DNA of 64,000 bases from Sporolactobacillus shoreae (GCF_004684935.1 NZ_SRJD01000001.1:338835-402834); one strand, 5' to 3'; counted from the first letter of the stretch, positions 26,635 through 34,668 are shown. Program-made: numbers and translations. The notes: generated from the letters alone by a model not told the origin.

Positions 26635-27429
26635 ATGAAACAATATCTGGATCTGTGCCGCAAGGTGCTTGAAGAAGGTCACAGAAAATCCGACCGGACC
26701 GGAACCGGAACGATCAGCCTTTTCGGTTATCAGATGCGTTTTAACCTTCAGGATGGTTTTCCGCTGATGACCACGAAAAAGCTGCACTATAAATCAATTA
26801 TTTACGAGCTGCTCTGGTTTCTGAAAGGCGACACCAATGTAAAGTATCTACAGGATCACGGCGTGCGCATCTGGAATGAGTGGGCGGATGAAAACGGCGA
26901 TCTGGGTCCGGTCTACGGGAGCCAGTGGCGGTCGTGGCCTGGAAATGCCGGAGAAACCATTGACCAAATTGCTCAGCTGATCGATCAGATCAAAAGCAAC
27001 CCGAATTCCCGCAGGCTGATCGTCACTGCCTGGAATCCTGCTGAGATTTCGGAAATGGCCCTGCCGCCTTGCCACTGTCTGTTCCAGTTTTATGTGAACG
27101 ACGGGAAACTGAGCTGTCAGCTTTACCAGCGCAGCGCTGATATTTTTCTCGGTGTCCCGTTCAATATCGCTTCGTACGCGCTTCTGACGTGTATGGTCGC
27201 TCATGTGACGGGTCTCGAATGCGGGGAATTCATACATACGCTGGGTGACGCGCATATCTATCTGAATCACATCGATCAGGTGAAGGAACAGCTTAAGCGA
27301 GCACCACGCCCGCTTCCCCAACTGAAAATAATGCGTGACGTGCCATCGATTTTTGATTTTGACTATGATGATTTCAGGATTGAAGGGTACAATCCATATC
27401 CCCACATCAAAGGTGAGGTGTCGGTATGA
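26635..27429 (+). CDS. thyA: Thymidylate synthase
   Basis: A 264-residue ThyA, the same length as the E. coli enzyme. It converts dUMP and methylene-THF to dTMP and dihydrofolate. Key elements are [12 protein letters not shown] binding near residues 17-25 ([10 protein letters not shown]), GPVYGSQWR, the catalytic Cys146 in [27 protein letters not shown], and HIYLNH. ATG 26635 lies nine nt after AAGGGTGG. The stop overlaps the dfrA start by four bases (ATGA), the common thyA-dfrA coupling that regenerates tetrahydrofolate. Confidence 0.98.
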   Translation: MKQYLDLCRKVLEEGHRKSDRTGTGTISLFGYQMRFNLQDGFPLMTTKKLHYKSIIYELLWFLKGDTNVKYLQDHGVRIWNEWADENGDLGPVYGSQWRSWPGNAGETIDQIAQLIDQIKSNPNSRRLIVTAWNPAEISEMALPPCHCLFQFYVNDGKLSCQLYQRSADIFLGVPFNIASYALLTCMVAHVTGLECGEFIHTLGDAHIYLNHIDQVKEQLKRAPRPLPQLKIMRDVPSIFDFDYDDFRIEGYNPYPHIKGEVSV

Positions 27430-27911
27430 TTTCCTTCATGCTCGCTATGGATCAGAATGCTCTGATCGGCCGGGATAACAGCCTTCCATGGCATCTGCCC
27501 GATGATCTTCATTATTTTAAAAAAAAGACCGTGGGCCATTCTGTGATTATGGGCAGAAAAACTTTTGATTCTATGGGCAAACCGCTTTCAGGGAGGCACA
27601 ACATTGTGCTGACCAGAAATCCGGATTTCGCTCCTGAGGGTGTTTCCGTCTGCCATTCCGTCGAGGAACTGCTGAGCAGCGGGCTAACTTACGGAAAAGA
27701 GTGCTTCGTCATCGGCGGAGCACATGTTTTCAGTGCCCTGATTACTTATGCCGACAGGCTTTACATCACAAAAATTGATGCCGAATTTGAGGGAGACACC
27801 TACTTTGAATCCTTTGAGGACAGAGAGTGGCATCTTGTTTCCAGTACACTGGGCCTGCTTGATAAAAAGAATATTTTTCCACATTCATTTCTCATTTACG
27901 AACGCGATTGA
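27426..27911 (+). CDS. dfrA: Dihydrofolate reductase
   Basis: A 161-residue DHFR reducing dihydrofolate to THF with NADPH. Motifs: [22 protein letters not shown] (substrate Asp at about 27), [18 protein letters not shown], and [12 protein letters not shown] (the NADPH glycine pair). It overlaps thyA by ATGA and so is translationally coupled with it. Length and all motifs are normal for a chromosomal housekeeping enzyme. Confidence 0.97.
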   Translation: MISFMLAMDQNALIGRDNSLPWHLPDDLHYFKKKTVGHSVIMGRKTFDSMGKPLSGRHNIVLTRNPDFAPEGVSVCHSVEELLSSGLTYGKECFVIGGAHVFSALITYADRLYITKIDAEFEGDTYFESFEDREWHLVSSTLGLLDKKNIFPHSFLIYERD

Positions 27912-27995
27912 GCTTTGCCGGATCCTGATTGTCTTCCGCTCACCTTTTATCTTGCACCGCATAAGCTGTTAAAAAGAGTGACGGAGCTGATAAAA

Positions 27996-28217
27996 ATGAT
28001 CGCAAGCTATCTGCAGCTGCTGATTTGCTACTTTTCAGTCGGATTGCTTATGGGATCGATGCTGGGTCTTCTACCTTTTTGGTGCATGTGGGAAAAAAAG
28101 CACGTCGCCGCATTTGCTCTTTTGTTGGTCGCTTGGCTTCCAATAGCTTTGGCAGCTATTTTTGCGGCACCGCTCGTCAGCCATTTTCAAGTGCGGGAAG
28201 GATCAGAATTCAGGTAA
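27996..28217 (+). CDS. Small two-helix membrane protein, unknown
   Basis: A 73-residue protein with two hydrophobic segments (about residues 5-30 and 38-60) separated by CMWEKKH, and a short polar tail. I do not recognise the family. ATG 27996 is nine nt after GGAG (27983-27986). It begins 84 bp after dfrA and is followed by a 12-bp hairpin at 28216-28243, so it is probably the last gene of the thyA-dfrA transcript. An upstream ATG at 27915 in the same frame has no ribosome binding site. Confidence 0.65.
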   Translation: MIASYLQLLICYFSVGLLMGSMLGLLPFWCMWEKKHVAAFALLLVAWLPIALAAIFAAPLVSHFQVREGSEFR

Positions 28218-28243
28218 GCGGTTCCGGATATCCGGAGCCGCTT
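28216..28243 (+). terminator. Hairpin at the end of the thyA-dfrA transcript
   Basis: AAGCGGTTCCGG (28216-28227) pairs with CCGGAGCCGCTT (28232-28243), with one wobble. Only a weak T-tract follows, so termination efficiency is uncertain. Confidence 0.55.
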
Positions 28244-28656
28244 TATCTCGAAACACGGCAGGATGGTGTCCGCTAGTTTAAAGTGATTTGGGACAAGCTA
28301 TTCATTTTAAACAGTGGAAATTTACTTTAGCGTTTCTACGTCAAATTTTGCACGGGAACAATGAGCATCAAAAAACAATATCCTTTTGATGCAAATCACT
28401 TTGGAATTATATTTCTTGACAAAATTGTGATTTTCCTTTAAAAAATATAATTAAACAGTTAAAATTAATTGTGCTGAAACTTTTTTTAGGATGATTTTTA
28501 TTTGCTGTGTGAGCAGAATACTGGAAAAATGTCACTATCCGTGCCATGATTCATATATGGATCCAGAAAAAACATTTTGCTCTGCAGATTCGCAAGAAGG
28601 AAAATAATTGTCAATAAGTAATAGTGTATTGGCAAATAAAGGAGAAATGAATAGGT
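28244..28656. other. 413-bp region upstream of gapN with inverted repeats and a promoter
   Basis: No gene is seen. AAAGTGATTTG (28280-28290) is the exact complement of CAAATCACTTT (28392-28402), and inside it GCATCAAAA (28365-28373) pairs with TTTTGATGC (28384-28392). TTGACA (28416-28421) with TAAAAA (28439-28444) is a plausible SigA promoter, giving gapN a leader of over 200 nt. Confidence 0.55.
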
Positions 28657-30108
28657 ATGGCTTCTAATGTTTCAGAATTGACCACCTACAATGCATTTCT
28701 GGCCGGCGAATGGAAAAAGAGTTCGTCCGGCGAGACCATTGCTATTAAGTCTCCATATCTCCGTGAAACGATCGGTTATGTACAGGCCGTGACACAGGAC
28801 GAAGTGGATCAGGCAATCCAGGCGGCTCATGAAGCTCAGAAAAGCTGGGCTCTTCTGTCCCTCAGTGAACGAGGTGCCTATCTTGAACGATGGGCGGACG
28901 AACTGGAAAAAAATGATAAGGAAATTGCTACTGCGATTATGCAGGAAGTCGGCAAAGGCTATAACGATGCCAGAAAGGAAGTTGTCCGGACTGCGGATCT
29001 GATCCGGTACACTGTGCAGGAAGCATTGCATCTTCATGGTGAGAGCCTGAGAGGCGATGGCTTCCCCGGGGGATCACAGAAGAAACTTGGAATTGTTGAA
29101 CGCGTTCCGCTGGGTGTTGTCCTGGCTATTGCACCGTTCAACTATCCGGTAAACCTTTCCGCTTCCAAAATTGCTCCGGCTCTGATGGCAGGAAACGGCG
29201 TGATTTTCAAGCCGGCCACACAGGGTTCAATCAGCGGCATCAAAATGGTTGAAGCGCTAAGCCGGACCGGTCTTCCAAAGGGTATAATCAGTCTGACAAC
29301 CGGACGCGGATCAGTGATCGGCGATTATTTGGTTGAACATAAAGGTATCAATATGATCAGTTTTACAGGCGGTTCAAGCACAGGCCGACATCTGTCCCAA
29401 CAATCGGCTATGATTCCGCTTGTGCTCGAACTGGGCGGTAAGGATCCGGCGATCGTTTGCGAGGATGCGGATCTTGATGTTGCAGTCAAAAGTATCATGA
29501 ACGGCGCCTTCTCCTATTCAGGCCAGCGTTGCACAGCGATCAAACGTGTCCTGGTCAATGAGAAGGTTGCGGATGAGTTGGTGTCAAGACTGAAGGCCGA
29601 GGTGGAAAAGCTAACGGTCGGTTCTCCCGAAGATGACAGTACAATTGTTCCACTGATTGATGATAAAGCAGCTGATTTTGTTCAGGGTCTGATTGACGAC
29701 GCTCTGGACAAAAATGCGACGCTTGTAACGGGTAATAAGCGTGAGGATAATTTGCTTTATCCAACGCTGCTTGACAATGTGACTGAAGAGATGAAAGTGG
29801 CCTGGATCGAACCGTTCGGTCCTGTGCTCCCTGTAATTCACGTTCAGTCGGATGATGAAGCGATCGCACTTGCCAATAAATCCGAGTTTGGCCTTCAAGC
29901 CAGTGTCTTCACTCAGGATATCGACCGTGCTCTTGACGTTGCAAGACAGGTTGAAGCCGGTACCGTCCAAATTAATGGGCGCACGGAGCGTGGGCCGGAC
30001 CACTTCCCATTCTTGGGTGTCAAGGCATCTGGCATGGGCGTACAGGGCATTCACAACAGTCTGATTTCAATGTCCCGCCAGAAAGTCACGGTAATGAACT
30101 TAAAATAA
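28657..30108 (+). CDS. gapN: NADP-dependent glyceraldehyde-3-phosphate dehydrogenase (non-phosphorylating)
   Basis: A 483-residue aldehyde dehydrogenase of the GapN type, which oxidises glyceraldehyde-3-phosphate directly to 3-phosphoglycerate and forms NADPH without ATP. The catalytic Glu258 is in LELGGKDPAIV and Cys292 in SGQRCTAIKRV. The C-terminal VQINGRTERGPDHFPFLGVK segment, followed by GVQGIHNSL, is characteristic of GapN rather than of other ALDHs. ATG 28657 lies 12 nt after AAAGGAG. A seven-codon ATG frame overlaps the start (28647-28667) and could tune initiation. Confidence 0.94.
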   Translation: MASNVSELTTYNAFLAGEWKKSSSGETIAIKSPYLRETIGYVQAVTQDEVDQAIQAAHEAQKSWALLSLSERGAYLERWADELEKNDKEIATAIMQEVGKGYNDARKEVVRTADLIRYTVQEALHLHGESLRGDGFPGGSQKKLGIVERVPLGVVLAIAPFNYPVNLSASKIAPALMAGNGVIFKPATQGSISGIKMVEALSRTGLPKGIISLTTGRGSVIGDYLVEHKGINMISFTGGSSTGRHLSQQSAMIPLVLELGGKDPAIVCEDADLDVAVKSIMNGAFSYSGQRCTAIKRVLVNEKVADELVSRLKAEVEKLTVGSPEDDSTIVPLIDDKAADFVQGLIDDALDKNATLVTGNKREDNLLYPTLLDNVTEEMKVAWIEPFGPVLPVIHVQSDDEAIALANKSEFGLQASVFTQDIDRALDVARQVEAGTVQINGRTERGPDHFPFLGVKASGMGVQGIHNSLISMSRQKVTVMNLK

Positions 30109-30113
30109 GAAAT

Positions 30114-30150
30114 AAACAAGAAGGGGGGTGCCGAATCCCTCTTTTTGTTT
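30114..30150 (+). terminator. Terminator of gapN
   Basis: An A-rich arm with a G-run (30114-30128) pairs with TCCCTCTTTTTGTTT (30136-30150) with a few wobbles, and is T-rich on its 3' side. Confidence 0.7.
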
Positions 30151-30369
30151 ACAAATAAATGTAAGCAATTACATTGCAGAACAACGTAATATCGTTTGCT
30201 AAGGAGTTAATTTGCAGAAAGCTGCACAAAGGAGCGATAAAAAATTAAACGTATTGCCGTAAATGAATCTTATTAGTATTAACGTTTCATTTCAGGGACA
30301 GGTTCAGATGATCTGAACTGTTGAAGAAAAGAGAAACCAAATAGACGATTCTGACCGGAGCCTGTCCAA

Positions 30370-30400
30370 AATTAAATAGAAAGGGGAATGGATTTCCCCT
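30370..30400 (-). terminator. Terminator of the PYG-repeat gene
   Basis: On the minus strand AGGGGAA pairs with TTCCCCT (plus 30382-30400), followed by a T-rich tract. Confidence 0.7.
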
Positions 30401-30409
30401 GTGCCCTGA

Positions 30410-30772
30410 TTAATAAAATGGACCCGGTCCATAGATCGGACCGTATGGCGGAATTGACCCGGGTCCATAAGGACCGTACGGGCCATAGGGTCCATAAGGA
30501 CCGTACGGACCATATGGCCTGACACCAATAATCGACCCCAGCCCAACCCCCAGCAGACCTCCGGCGAAACCTCCGAAAAAAGCCGGCAGTCCGAATCCTG
30601 GGAAAAATCTGCTGTCCGTATCGTCTCTTTGCATTCCGTTTTGTTCCAGTGGCTGAATGTATACATTTTCCTGATCGACAGACTCAATAATTCCAATTAA
30701 AACAGATCCGTCAGTGCATTTTATTTCAACCGGATGATGAATGAGCGATTGATAGTAGTCTATACTCACCAT
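30410..30772 (-). CDS. Small protein with Sm-like N-terminus and PYG tandem repeats
   Basis: A 120-residue protein in three parts. Residues 1-45 form a compact domain (HHPVEIKCTDGSVLIGIIESVD) of the type seen in SH3/Sm-like folds. Residues 55-83 are Gly- and Phe-rich and hydrophobic. Residues 84-120 carry six consecutive PYG units and then looser PYGP repeats. ATG 30772 on the minus strand follows GAGGAGG with 10 nt spacing. The N-terminal domain is shared with the protein at 33797, so the two are paralogues. Gly/Pro/Tyr-rich tails occur in Bacillus spore-coat and exosporium proteins, which makes a spore-surface role plausible but unproven. Confidence 0.75.
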   Translation of the reverse strand: MVSIDYYQSLIHHPVEIKCTDGSVLIGIIESVDQENVYIQPLEQNGMQRDDTDSRFFPGFGLPAFFGGFAGGLLGVGLGSIIGVRPYGPYGPYGPYGPYGPYGPGSIPPYGPIYGPGPFY

Positions 30773-30917
30773 GCAGGCACAACCTCCTCAGCAATATCCT
30801 CAGATGCCTATGTTTAATGTATGCACAGGGATGGAAAGAGGGCGGGCGCCTGCCTAATTATAAAAGTAATTAATATCTTCGAACAACCAGAAAGTAATCG
30901 TTGGCAGGTGTTGAAAA

Positions 30918-31406
30918 TTGAGCTTATCCATTCATCCAATTGAAAGTTGCAACAAACATTTAGTCAGTGAATTAGTAAAAGAACGCTGGGGAGACCGGAT
31001 TATGGTCGTACACGATCAGAAGTTTGATCTAACCCAATTGCCCGGCTTTGTGGCTATGGAAAAAGGTAAAACGGTAGGCTTGATCACTTATCGCGAGGAC
31101 GGTTGTTCATTCGAAATTATGTCTTTGGACAGTTTCAAAGAAAATCAGGGAATCGGTTCGTCATTGGTTTCTGAGGTGATTCATCTTGTGGAAAAAAAGG
31201 GAGTGGAACGTCTGTTTCTGACAACCACCAATGATAATCTGCACGCACTTGGTTTTTACCAGAAAAGAGGCTTCACGTTGACGGCTCTGCGACTGGGTGC
31301 GGTAAACCGAGCCCGACAGGAAAAGCCGTCCATTCCGCTGAAAAGCGAGGATGGGATTCCTGTTGAGCATGAGATTGAATTGGATTATCTTTTGCATGAT
31401 CAATAA
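30918..31406 (+). CDS. GNAT family N-acetyltransferase
   Basis: A 162-residue GNAT. The acetyl-CoA loop is in ENQGIGSSLVSEVI (about residues 75-88), with LTTTNDNLHALGFYQKRGF as the later conserved strand-helix and the usual FYxxxGF end. The substrate is unknown. The start is TTG 30918, seven nt after GGCAGGTG. Its stop lies just before the promoter that drives the ABC-F leader (31410-31438). Confidence 0.87.
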   Translation: MSLSIHPIESCNKHLVSELVKERWGDRIMVVHDQKFDLTQLPGFVAMEKGKTVGLITYREDGCSFEIMSLDSFKENQGIGSSLVSEVIHLVEKKGVERLFLTTTNDNLHALGFYQKRGFTLTALRLGAVNRARQEKPSIPLKSEDGIPVEHEIELDYLLHDQ

Positions 31407-31409
31407 GAT

Positions 31410-31438
31410 TTGATATAAGCGCCGGAATAGCGTAAAAT
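31410..31438 (+). promoter_or_regulatory. Promoter of the ABC-F leader
   Basis: TTGATA (31410-31415) and TAAAAT (31433-31438) are separated by 17 nt. Transcription from near 31445 gives a leader of about 280 nt before the ABC-F start. Confidence 0.65.
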
Positions 31439-31472
31439 GAAATTAAATTTCGAAAGGGGAGTGGAAGGATCT

Positions 31473-31511
31473 ATGTTTTTATCCGTTGTTCTCGAACTCA
31501 GATTGGCTTGA
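31473..31511 (+). CDS. Leader peptide 1 upstream of the ABC-F gene
   Basis: A 12-codon frame, MFLSVVLELRLA, preceded by AAAGGGGAG and GGAAGG (31453-31468). Its codons 3-5 are the left arm of one long helix, and its last codons are the left arm of a second. The TGA overlaps the ATG of a second small frame. Such leader peptides are established regulators of antibiotic-responsive ABC-F genes; expression here is inferred. Confidence 0.6.
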   Translation: MFLSVVLELRLA

Positions 31512-31573
31512 TGGGGGTGAAGTCTGCCTTTTTATCAAAGAACATTCAGCCAATCGGGTACGGTAACGGATAA
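31479..31573 (+). promoter_or_regulatory. Structured leader RNA, nested helices, upstream of ABC-F
   Basis: TTATCCGTT (31479-31487) pairs exactly with AACGGATAA (31565-31573), and inside it GATTGGCT (31501-31508) pairs exactly with AGCCAATC (31548-31555). Inside that, TGAT (31509-31512) can pair with ATCA (31534-31537). Translation of leader frame 1 would melt the left arms. Confidence 0.65.
31511..31573 (+). CDS. Leader peptide 2 upstream of the ABC-F gene
   Basis: A 20-codon frame, MGVKSAFLSKNIQPIGYGNG, starting at the A of the TGATG overlap with leader 1 and stopping exactly at the end of the outer helix. It has no separate ribosome binding site, so it would depend on reinitiation. It may be chance, but its ends coincide with the helix ends. 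Confidence 0.4.
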   Translation: MGVKSAFLSKNIQPIGYGNG

Positions 31574-31613
31574 AGGATGTCTTCTGCTTGAATCGCGGCT
31601 TGCCATGCGGATC

Positions 31614-31653
31614 AAACAAGGGATGGAGCATCTTGACTCTGTCCCTTTTTGTT
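31614..31653 (+). terminator. Terminator inside the ABC-F leader
   Basis: GGGATGGAG (31620-31628) pairs with CTCTGTCCC (31637-31645), with two wobbles, flanked by AAACAA and TTTTTGTT. It lies between the leader promoter and the ABC-F start, as an attenuator would. Confidence 0.75.
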
Positions 31654-31724
31654 GTGGATGGATTCGGATACTGTCCTTTCTATAGTTACCGGCTCAATGG
31701 CTGGCATGAAAGGGGAAAAGAAAC

Positions 31725-33293
31725 ATGCTGTTAATTGAAGCTAAAAATATGTCTTTTTCATATGGCGACAAACTGATCTATAAAGAAATGAATTTCCGCC
31801 TGATGGAAGGTGAACACATTGCGCTTGTTGGAAAAAACGGCGCGGGCAAGTCGACTTTTCTAAAACTGCTCACGGGCCAGCTTCTTCCGGACGGCGGATC
31901 AATCGAAAAAAAGCGCAACCTGCACGTTGGGGTGATTGAGCAGCACCTGCATTTTGGGAATGAGCACAGCATTTATACTTTTATGAAGAGTGCTTTTCAG
32001 CCTCTTCTGAATGCGGAAAAAAGAATGAATGACTTGACGGAAAAGATGCAGGATCCGTCGGTTGATGAAGCGTGTATTGAAGAATATGGCCAGTTGCAGG
32101 ATTTTCTAATGACGAATGATTTCTATACGATCGATGCCCGGATTAGCGAAATGGCTGACGGGCTCGGGCTTTCAGCGATTGGTATGGAGACGACAGTCGA
32201 CCGGATGAGTGGCGGTCAGCTGACCAAACTGTGTTTGGCGAAACTTCTGCTTCAGGCTCCTGAAATGCTGCTTCTTGATGAACCAACCAACTATCTGGAT
32301 GTAGCGCACATCGAATGGCTGACGGATTATCTGAGAAGCTATCGTCACGCTTTTATTGTTGTTTCCCACGACACGGCGTTTCTAAACCGAATTTCAGAAT
32401 TTGTCTACCACCTTGAGAACCATGAGCTGGTCCGTTATGTCGGCAACTATCAGTCTTTTCTCAAACAACATGAAGCACGGGCCGAGCAGCAGGAAATCGC
32501 CTTCCGCCAGCAGCAGAGGGAAATAAAGAAGCTTGAAACATATATTCAGAAGAATAAAGTGAGGACAGCGACTGCCAGACAGGCCAAGAGCCGTGAGAAA
32601 ACTCTAAGCAAAATTGAGCGGATTGATCCACCTGCGACGGTTCAGAAACCTAAATTCCATTTTAAAGTTGACAAAGAGCCGGTACGGGTTATTTTCTCGG
32701 CGGAACAAGTGCAAGTCGGCTACGATCAACCACTGCTTCCGTCGATTGATTTGAGAATCATGCGCGGCGACAAGGTGGCACTTGTCGGCCATAACGGAAT
32801 CGGGAAAACAACTTTTCTGAAAACATTGCTGGGTCTGATTCCGGTATTATCAGGGAAAGTGATGACTGGAGACCGCGTAATGCCCGGGTACTTCGCCCAG
32901 CTGTCGGCTCCGCCAGAGCAAACACCGCTCGAATGGATGAAGGATCAGTTTCCAAAGCTTGAGGAAAAAGTGCTTCGTCAGCATCTGGCTCAGTGTGGTG
33001 TCTTTGCTGAACATATGCGTCAGCCGATGAGCACACTGAGCGGCGGTGAAGAAACAAAAGTGCGGATCGGCCGGTTGATGCTGCAGAAAAGCAATGTCCT
33101 GATTTTTGATGAACCGACGAACCATCTTGATGTCGAAGCTAAAGAGGTGTTGAGTGAAGCACTGGAAAAGTATAACGGCACCGTTCTTGTCGTCAGCCAT
33201 GAAAGCAGTTTCTACGAGCGCTGGGTGACCAAAGTGTGGGACATTGAAGATTGGTCCAGAAAAGAGCAGACCGCCGGATTCCAGAACAAGTAA
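31725..33293 (+). CDS. ABC-F family ATPase (YfmM-like), probable ribosome-acting factor
   Basis: A 522-residue soluble protein with two ATP-binding domains and no membrane domain. Walker A motifs are GKNGAGKST and GHNGIGKTT. The two signatures are MSGGQ and LSGGE, and the Walker B motifs are LLLDEPTNYLD and LIFDEPTNHLD. A charged linker (about residues 240-305, with KKLETYIQKNKVRTATARQAKSR-type sequence shortened here) is the ribosome-contacting interdomain segment. It resembles B. subtilis YfmM most closely. ABC-F proteins act on the ribosomal E site, and some protect from antibiotics. ATG 31725 follows AAAGGGG. The leader with tiny frames and a terminator supports an inducible, antibiotic-linked role. 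Confidence 0.9.
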   Translation: MLLIEAKNMSFSYGDKLIYKEMNFRLMEGEHIALVGKNGAGKSTFLKLLTGQLLPDGGSIEKKRNLHVGVIEQHLHFGNEHSIYTFMKSAFQPLLNAEKRMNDLTEKMQDPSVDEACIEEYGQLQDFLMTNDFYTIDARISEMADGLGLSAIGMETTVDRMSGGQLTKLCLAKLLLQAPEMLLLDEPTNYLDVAHIEWLTDYLRSYRHAFIVVSHDTAFLNRISEFVYHLENHELVRYVGNYQSFLKQHEARAEQQEIAFRQQQREIKKLETYIQKNKVRTATARQAKSREKTLSKIERIDPPATVQKPKFHFKVDKEPVRVIFSAEQVQVGYDQPLLPSIDLRIMRGDKVALVGHNGIGKTTFLKTLLGLIPVLSGKVMTGDRVMPGYFAQLSAPPEQTPLEWMKDQFPKLEEKVLRQHLAQCGVFAEHMRQPMSTLSGGEETKVRIGRLMLQKSNVLIFDEPTNHLDVEAKEVLSEALEKYNGTVLVVSHESSFYERWVTKVWDIEDWSRKEQTAGFQNK

Positions 33294-33378
33294 TGAATGT
33301 GGTGCAAGCGGGTTGACAGTCTGAACGCACTTTTGCTACGGTAATCAGAGATGTAAGGGACAAAGGGTGGTTGATCAG

Positions 33379-33708
33379 ATGGCGGAAAAACAAGCAACGA
33401 GTCTTGATCCGGACACGCTTTCTACTGTTTCACAGATTTTTAAAGCTGTATCGGATCCATCGCGTATTCGGATTCTTTATCTACTGTCACAACAGGAGTG
33501 TTCGGTCACTGAGATCGCCAATCATCTGAATCTGCAGCAATCCGCTGTTTCACATCAGTTAAGTTTTTTAAAAAAACTGCGTCTGGTCAAGTCACGACGG
33601 AGCGGTAAAACGGTCTTTTATTCCGAGGAAGATGAGCACGTTATGAATCTGGTCGCACAGACAATTGTCCATGCGCAGCATGGGCTTGCGGATGAAAACC
33701 GAGATTAG
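33379..33708 (+). CDS. ArsR/SmtB family regulator with CzrA-type zinc site
   Basis: A 109-residue winged-helix repressor. The recognition helix is in [18 protein letters not shown] and the wing in RSGKTVFYS. The last helix has DEH (Asp and His) and HAQH (two His), in the spacing of the alpha-5 Zn/Co site of CzrA. This points to zinc or cobalt sensing rather than the Cys-based arsenic or cadmium sites. ATG 33379 lies about 9 nt after AAGGGTGG. The expected target, a CDF or P-type metal exporter gene, is not adjacent; the next genes are a small Sm-like protein and zur. Confidence 0.85.
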   Translation: MAEKQATSLDPDTLSTVSQIFKAVSDPSRIRILYLLSQQECSVTEIANHLNLQQSAVSHQLSFLKKLRLVKSRRSGKTVFYSEEDEHVMNLVAQTIVHAQHGLADENRD

Positions 33709-33796
33709 TTTTAACTAAGGTTGGACAGTTGCCGCTTCACGGATCACATGTTTCGCATAAATTGTGAAGGACATGATCAGTGAGGAGGTTTTTGAC

Positions 33797-34042
33797 TTGG
33801 CCTGTGAGGCGATACATGAGCAGTGCAGAAATCTGTTGAATCAGTCTGTCGAGATCCGTTGTCATGACGGCTCGGTGCATCGCGGTGTCCTGACACATGT
33901 TGATGGGCGCAATGCCTATCTTCAGATGTCCGGAGATCCTGGATTGGACAGTCCTGGGCTCTTCTTGTGGGGCTGGGGTTGGGGATTCCCGATTGCACTG
34001 GCATCCATAGCGACAATTCTGGCAATTGGATTTTTTTGGTAA
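33797..34042 (+). CDS. Small Sm-like protein with C-terminal membrane segment
   Basis: An 81-residue protein. The first 45 residues (QSVEIRCHDGSVHRGVLTHVD, pattern VEIxCxDGSVxxG) match the N-terminal domain of the protein at 30410. A Gly/Trp stretch (WGWGWGFP) follows, then a hydrophobic C-terminal helix ending in GFFW. The chosen start is TTG 33797, eight nt after GAGGAGG; the ATG at 33764 has its Shine-Dalgarno one base away. It lies between czrA-like and zur genes. Function unknown. Confidence 0.68.
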   Translation: MACEAIHEQCRNLLNQSVEIRCHDGSVHRGVLTHVDGRNAYLQMSGDPGLDSPGLFLWGWGWGFPIALASIATILAIGFFW

Positions 34043-34070
34043 TTGAACCATTGTTATTTTTTAGGGAAAA

Positions 34071-34103
34071 AGGGGTTTCTCCTGATGGAGGAGCTCCTTT
34101 TTT
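34071..34103 (+). terminator. Terminator after the Sm-like gene
   Basis: AGGGGTTTCTCC (34071-34082) pairs with GGAGGAGCTCCT (34087-34098), with three wobbles, followed by T residues. Confidence 0.8.
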
Positions 34104-34209
34104 AATGGATCACACTTTTTCCTGTTTTTTCTCTGTAAAAGTTGTTATGCTGTTAATAAGAACAGATGACCACCGTCAGAGCGTTCGATTTGAAAGAGGG
34201 GCTTACTCA

Positions 34210-34668
34210 ATGAACAAGAGCGAAGCATTAATGATGCTGAAAACTAAGGGGTTTAAACATACTGATAAAAGAGAAGATATCCTGGAACTTTTTGAGAACA
34301 AAGGCGGCTATCTCTCAGCTAAAGAAATCCAAACCGCACTGAAGGATTCTTACCCCGGTATCAGCTTTGACACCATTTACCGGAACCTTTCTCTTTTTAA
34401 AGAATTAATGATTCTTGAAGAAACGGAGCTTGAAGGAGAAAAAATCTTTCAGTTCCACTGTACGGAACACCATCATCACCATCTGATCTGTCTGCGATGT
34501 GGGAAAACGAAAACGATTGAAGCCTGCCCGATGCAGGATTTGTCCCGTCTGGATCCCGAATTCAAGGTAACCGGTCATAAGTTTGAAGTATATGGCTATT
34601 GCAGGCAATGTCAGAAGGAAATGAGCGATTCTGATAAGGCAGAGCCTGATCTTGTCAACACTCGATAA
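34210..34668 (+). CDS. zur: Zinc uptake regulator Zur (Fur family)
   Basis: A 152-residue Fur-family repressor that closely follows B. subtilis Zur: ALMMLKTKGFKHTDKRED at the N-terminus, YPGISFDTIYRNLSLFKEL as the DNA-binding helix, then EHHHHHLICLRCGKTK and GHKFEVYGYCRQC. The CxxC pairs form the structural zinc site, and the His-rich stretch contributes to the sensing site. With zinc bound it represses zinc-uptake genes. ATG 34210 follows AAAGAGGGGC. The open frame extends far upstream, but not with Zur sequence. It converges on and overlaps the 34655 gene by 14 bp. Confidence 0.93.
   Translation: MNKSEALMMLKTKGFKHTDKREDILELFENKGGYLSAKEIQTALKDSYPGISFDTIYRNLSLFKELMILEETELEGEKIFQFHCTEHHHHHLICLRCGKTKTIEACPMQDLSRLDPEFKVTGHKFEVYGYCRQCQKEMSDSDKAEPDLVNTR

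Larger units (their letters stand above)
30109..30409. other. Intergenic region after gapN
   Basis: It holds the gapN terminator and a palindrome TTCAGATGATCTGAA (30303-30317). GGGACAGG (30295-30302) is complementary to CCTGTCC (30361-30367). The minus-strand terminator of the PYG-repeat gene also lies here. A 16-codon TTG frame at 30212-30262 after AAGGAG is not otherwise supported. Confidence 0.5.

Noticed and set aside
30212..30262. 16-codon TTG frame after AAGGAG, downstream of gapN
   Set aside because: As for 7596: an SD-like site alone is not enough, and no conserved sequence is recognised.
30443..30525. Tandem DNA repeats that look array-like
   Set aside because: They are 9-bp units encoding the PYG repeats of a small protein, not a CRISPR array: no constant long repeat, no spacers and no cas genes.
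31479..31573. Considered as a metabolite riboswitch
   Set aside because: The helices do not match a riboswitch class I know. The small frames overlapping the arms fit ribosome-mediated attenuation better.
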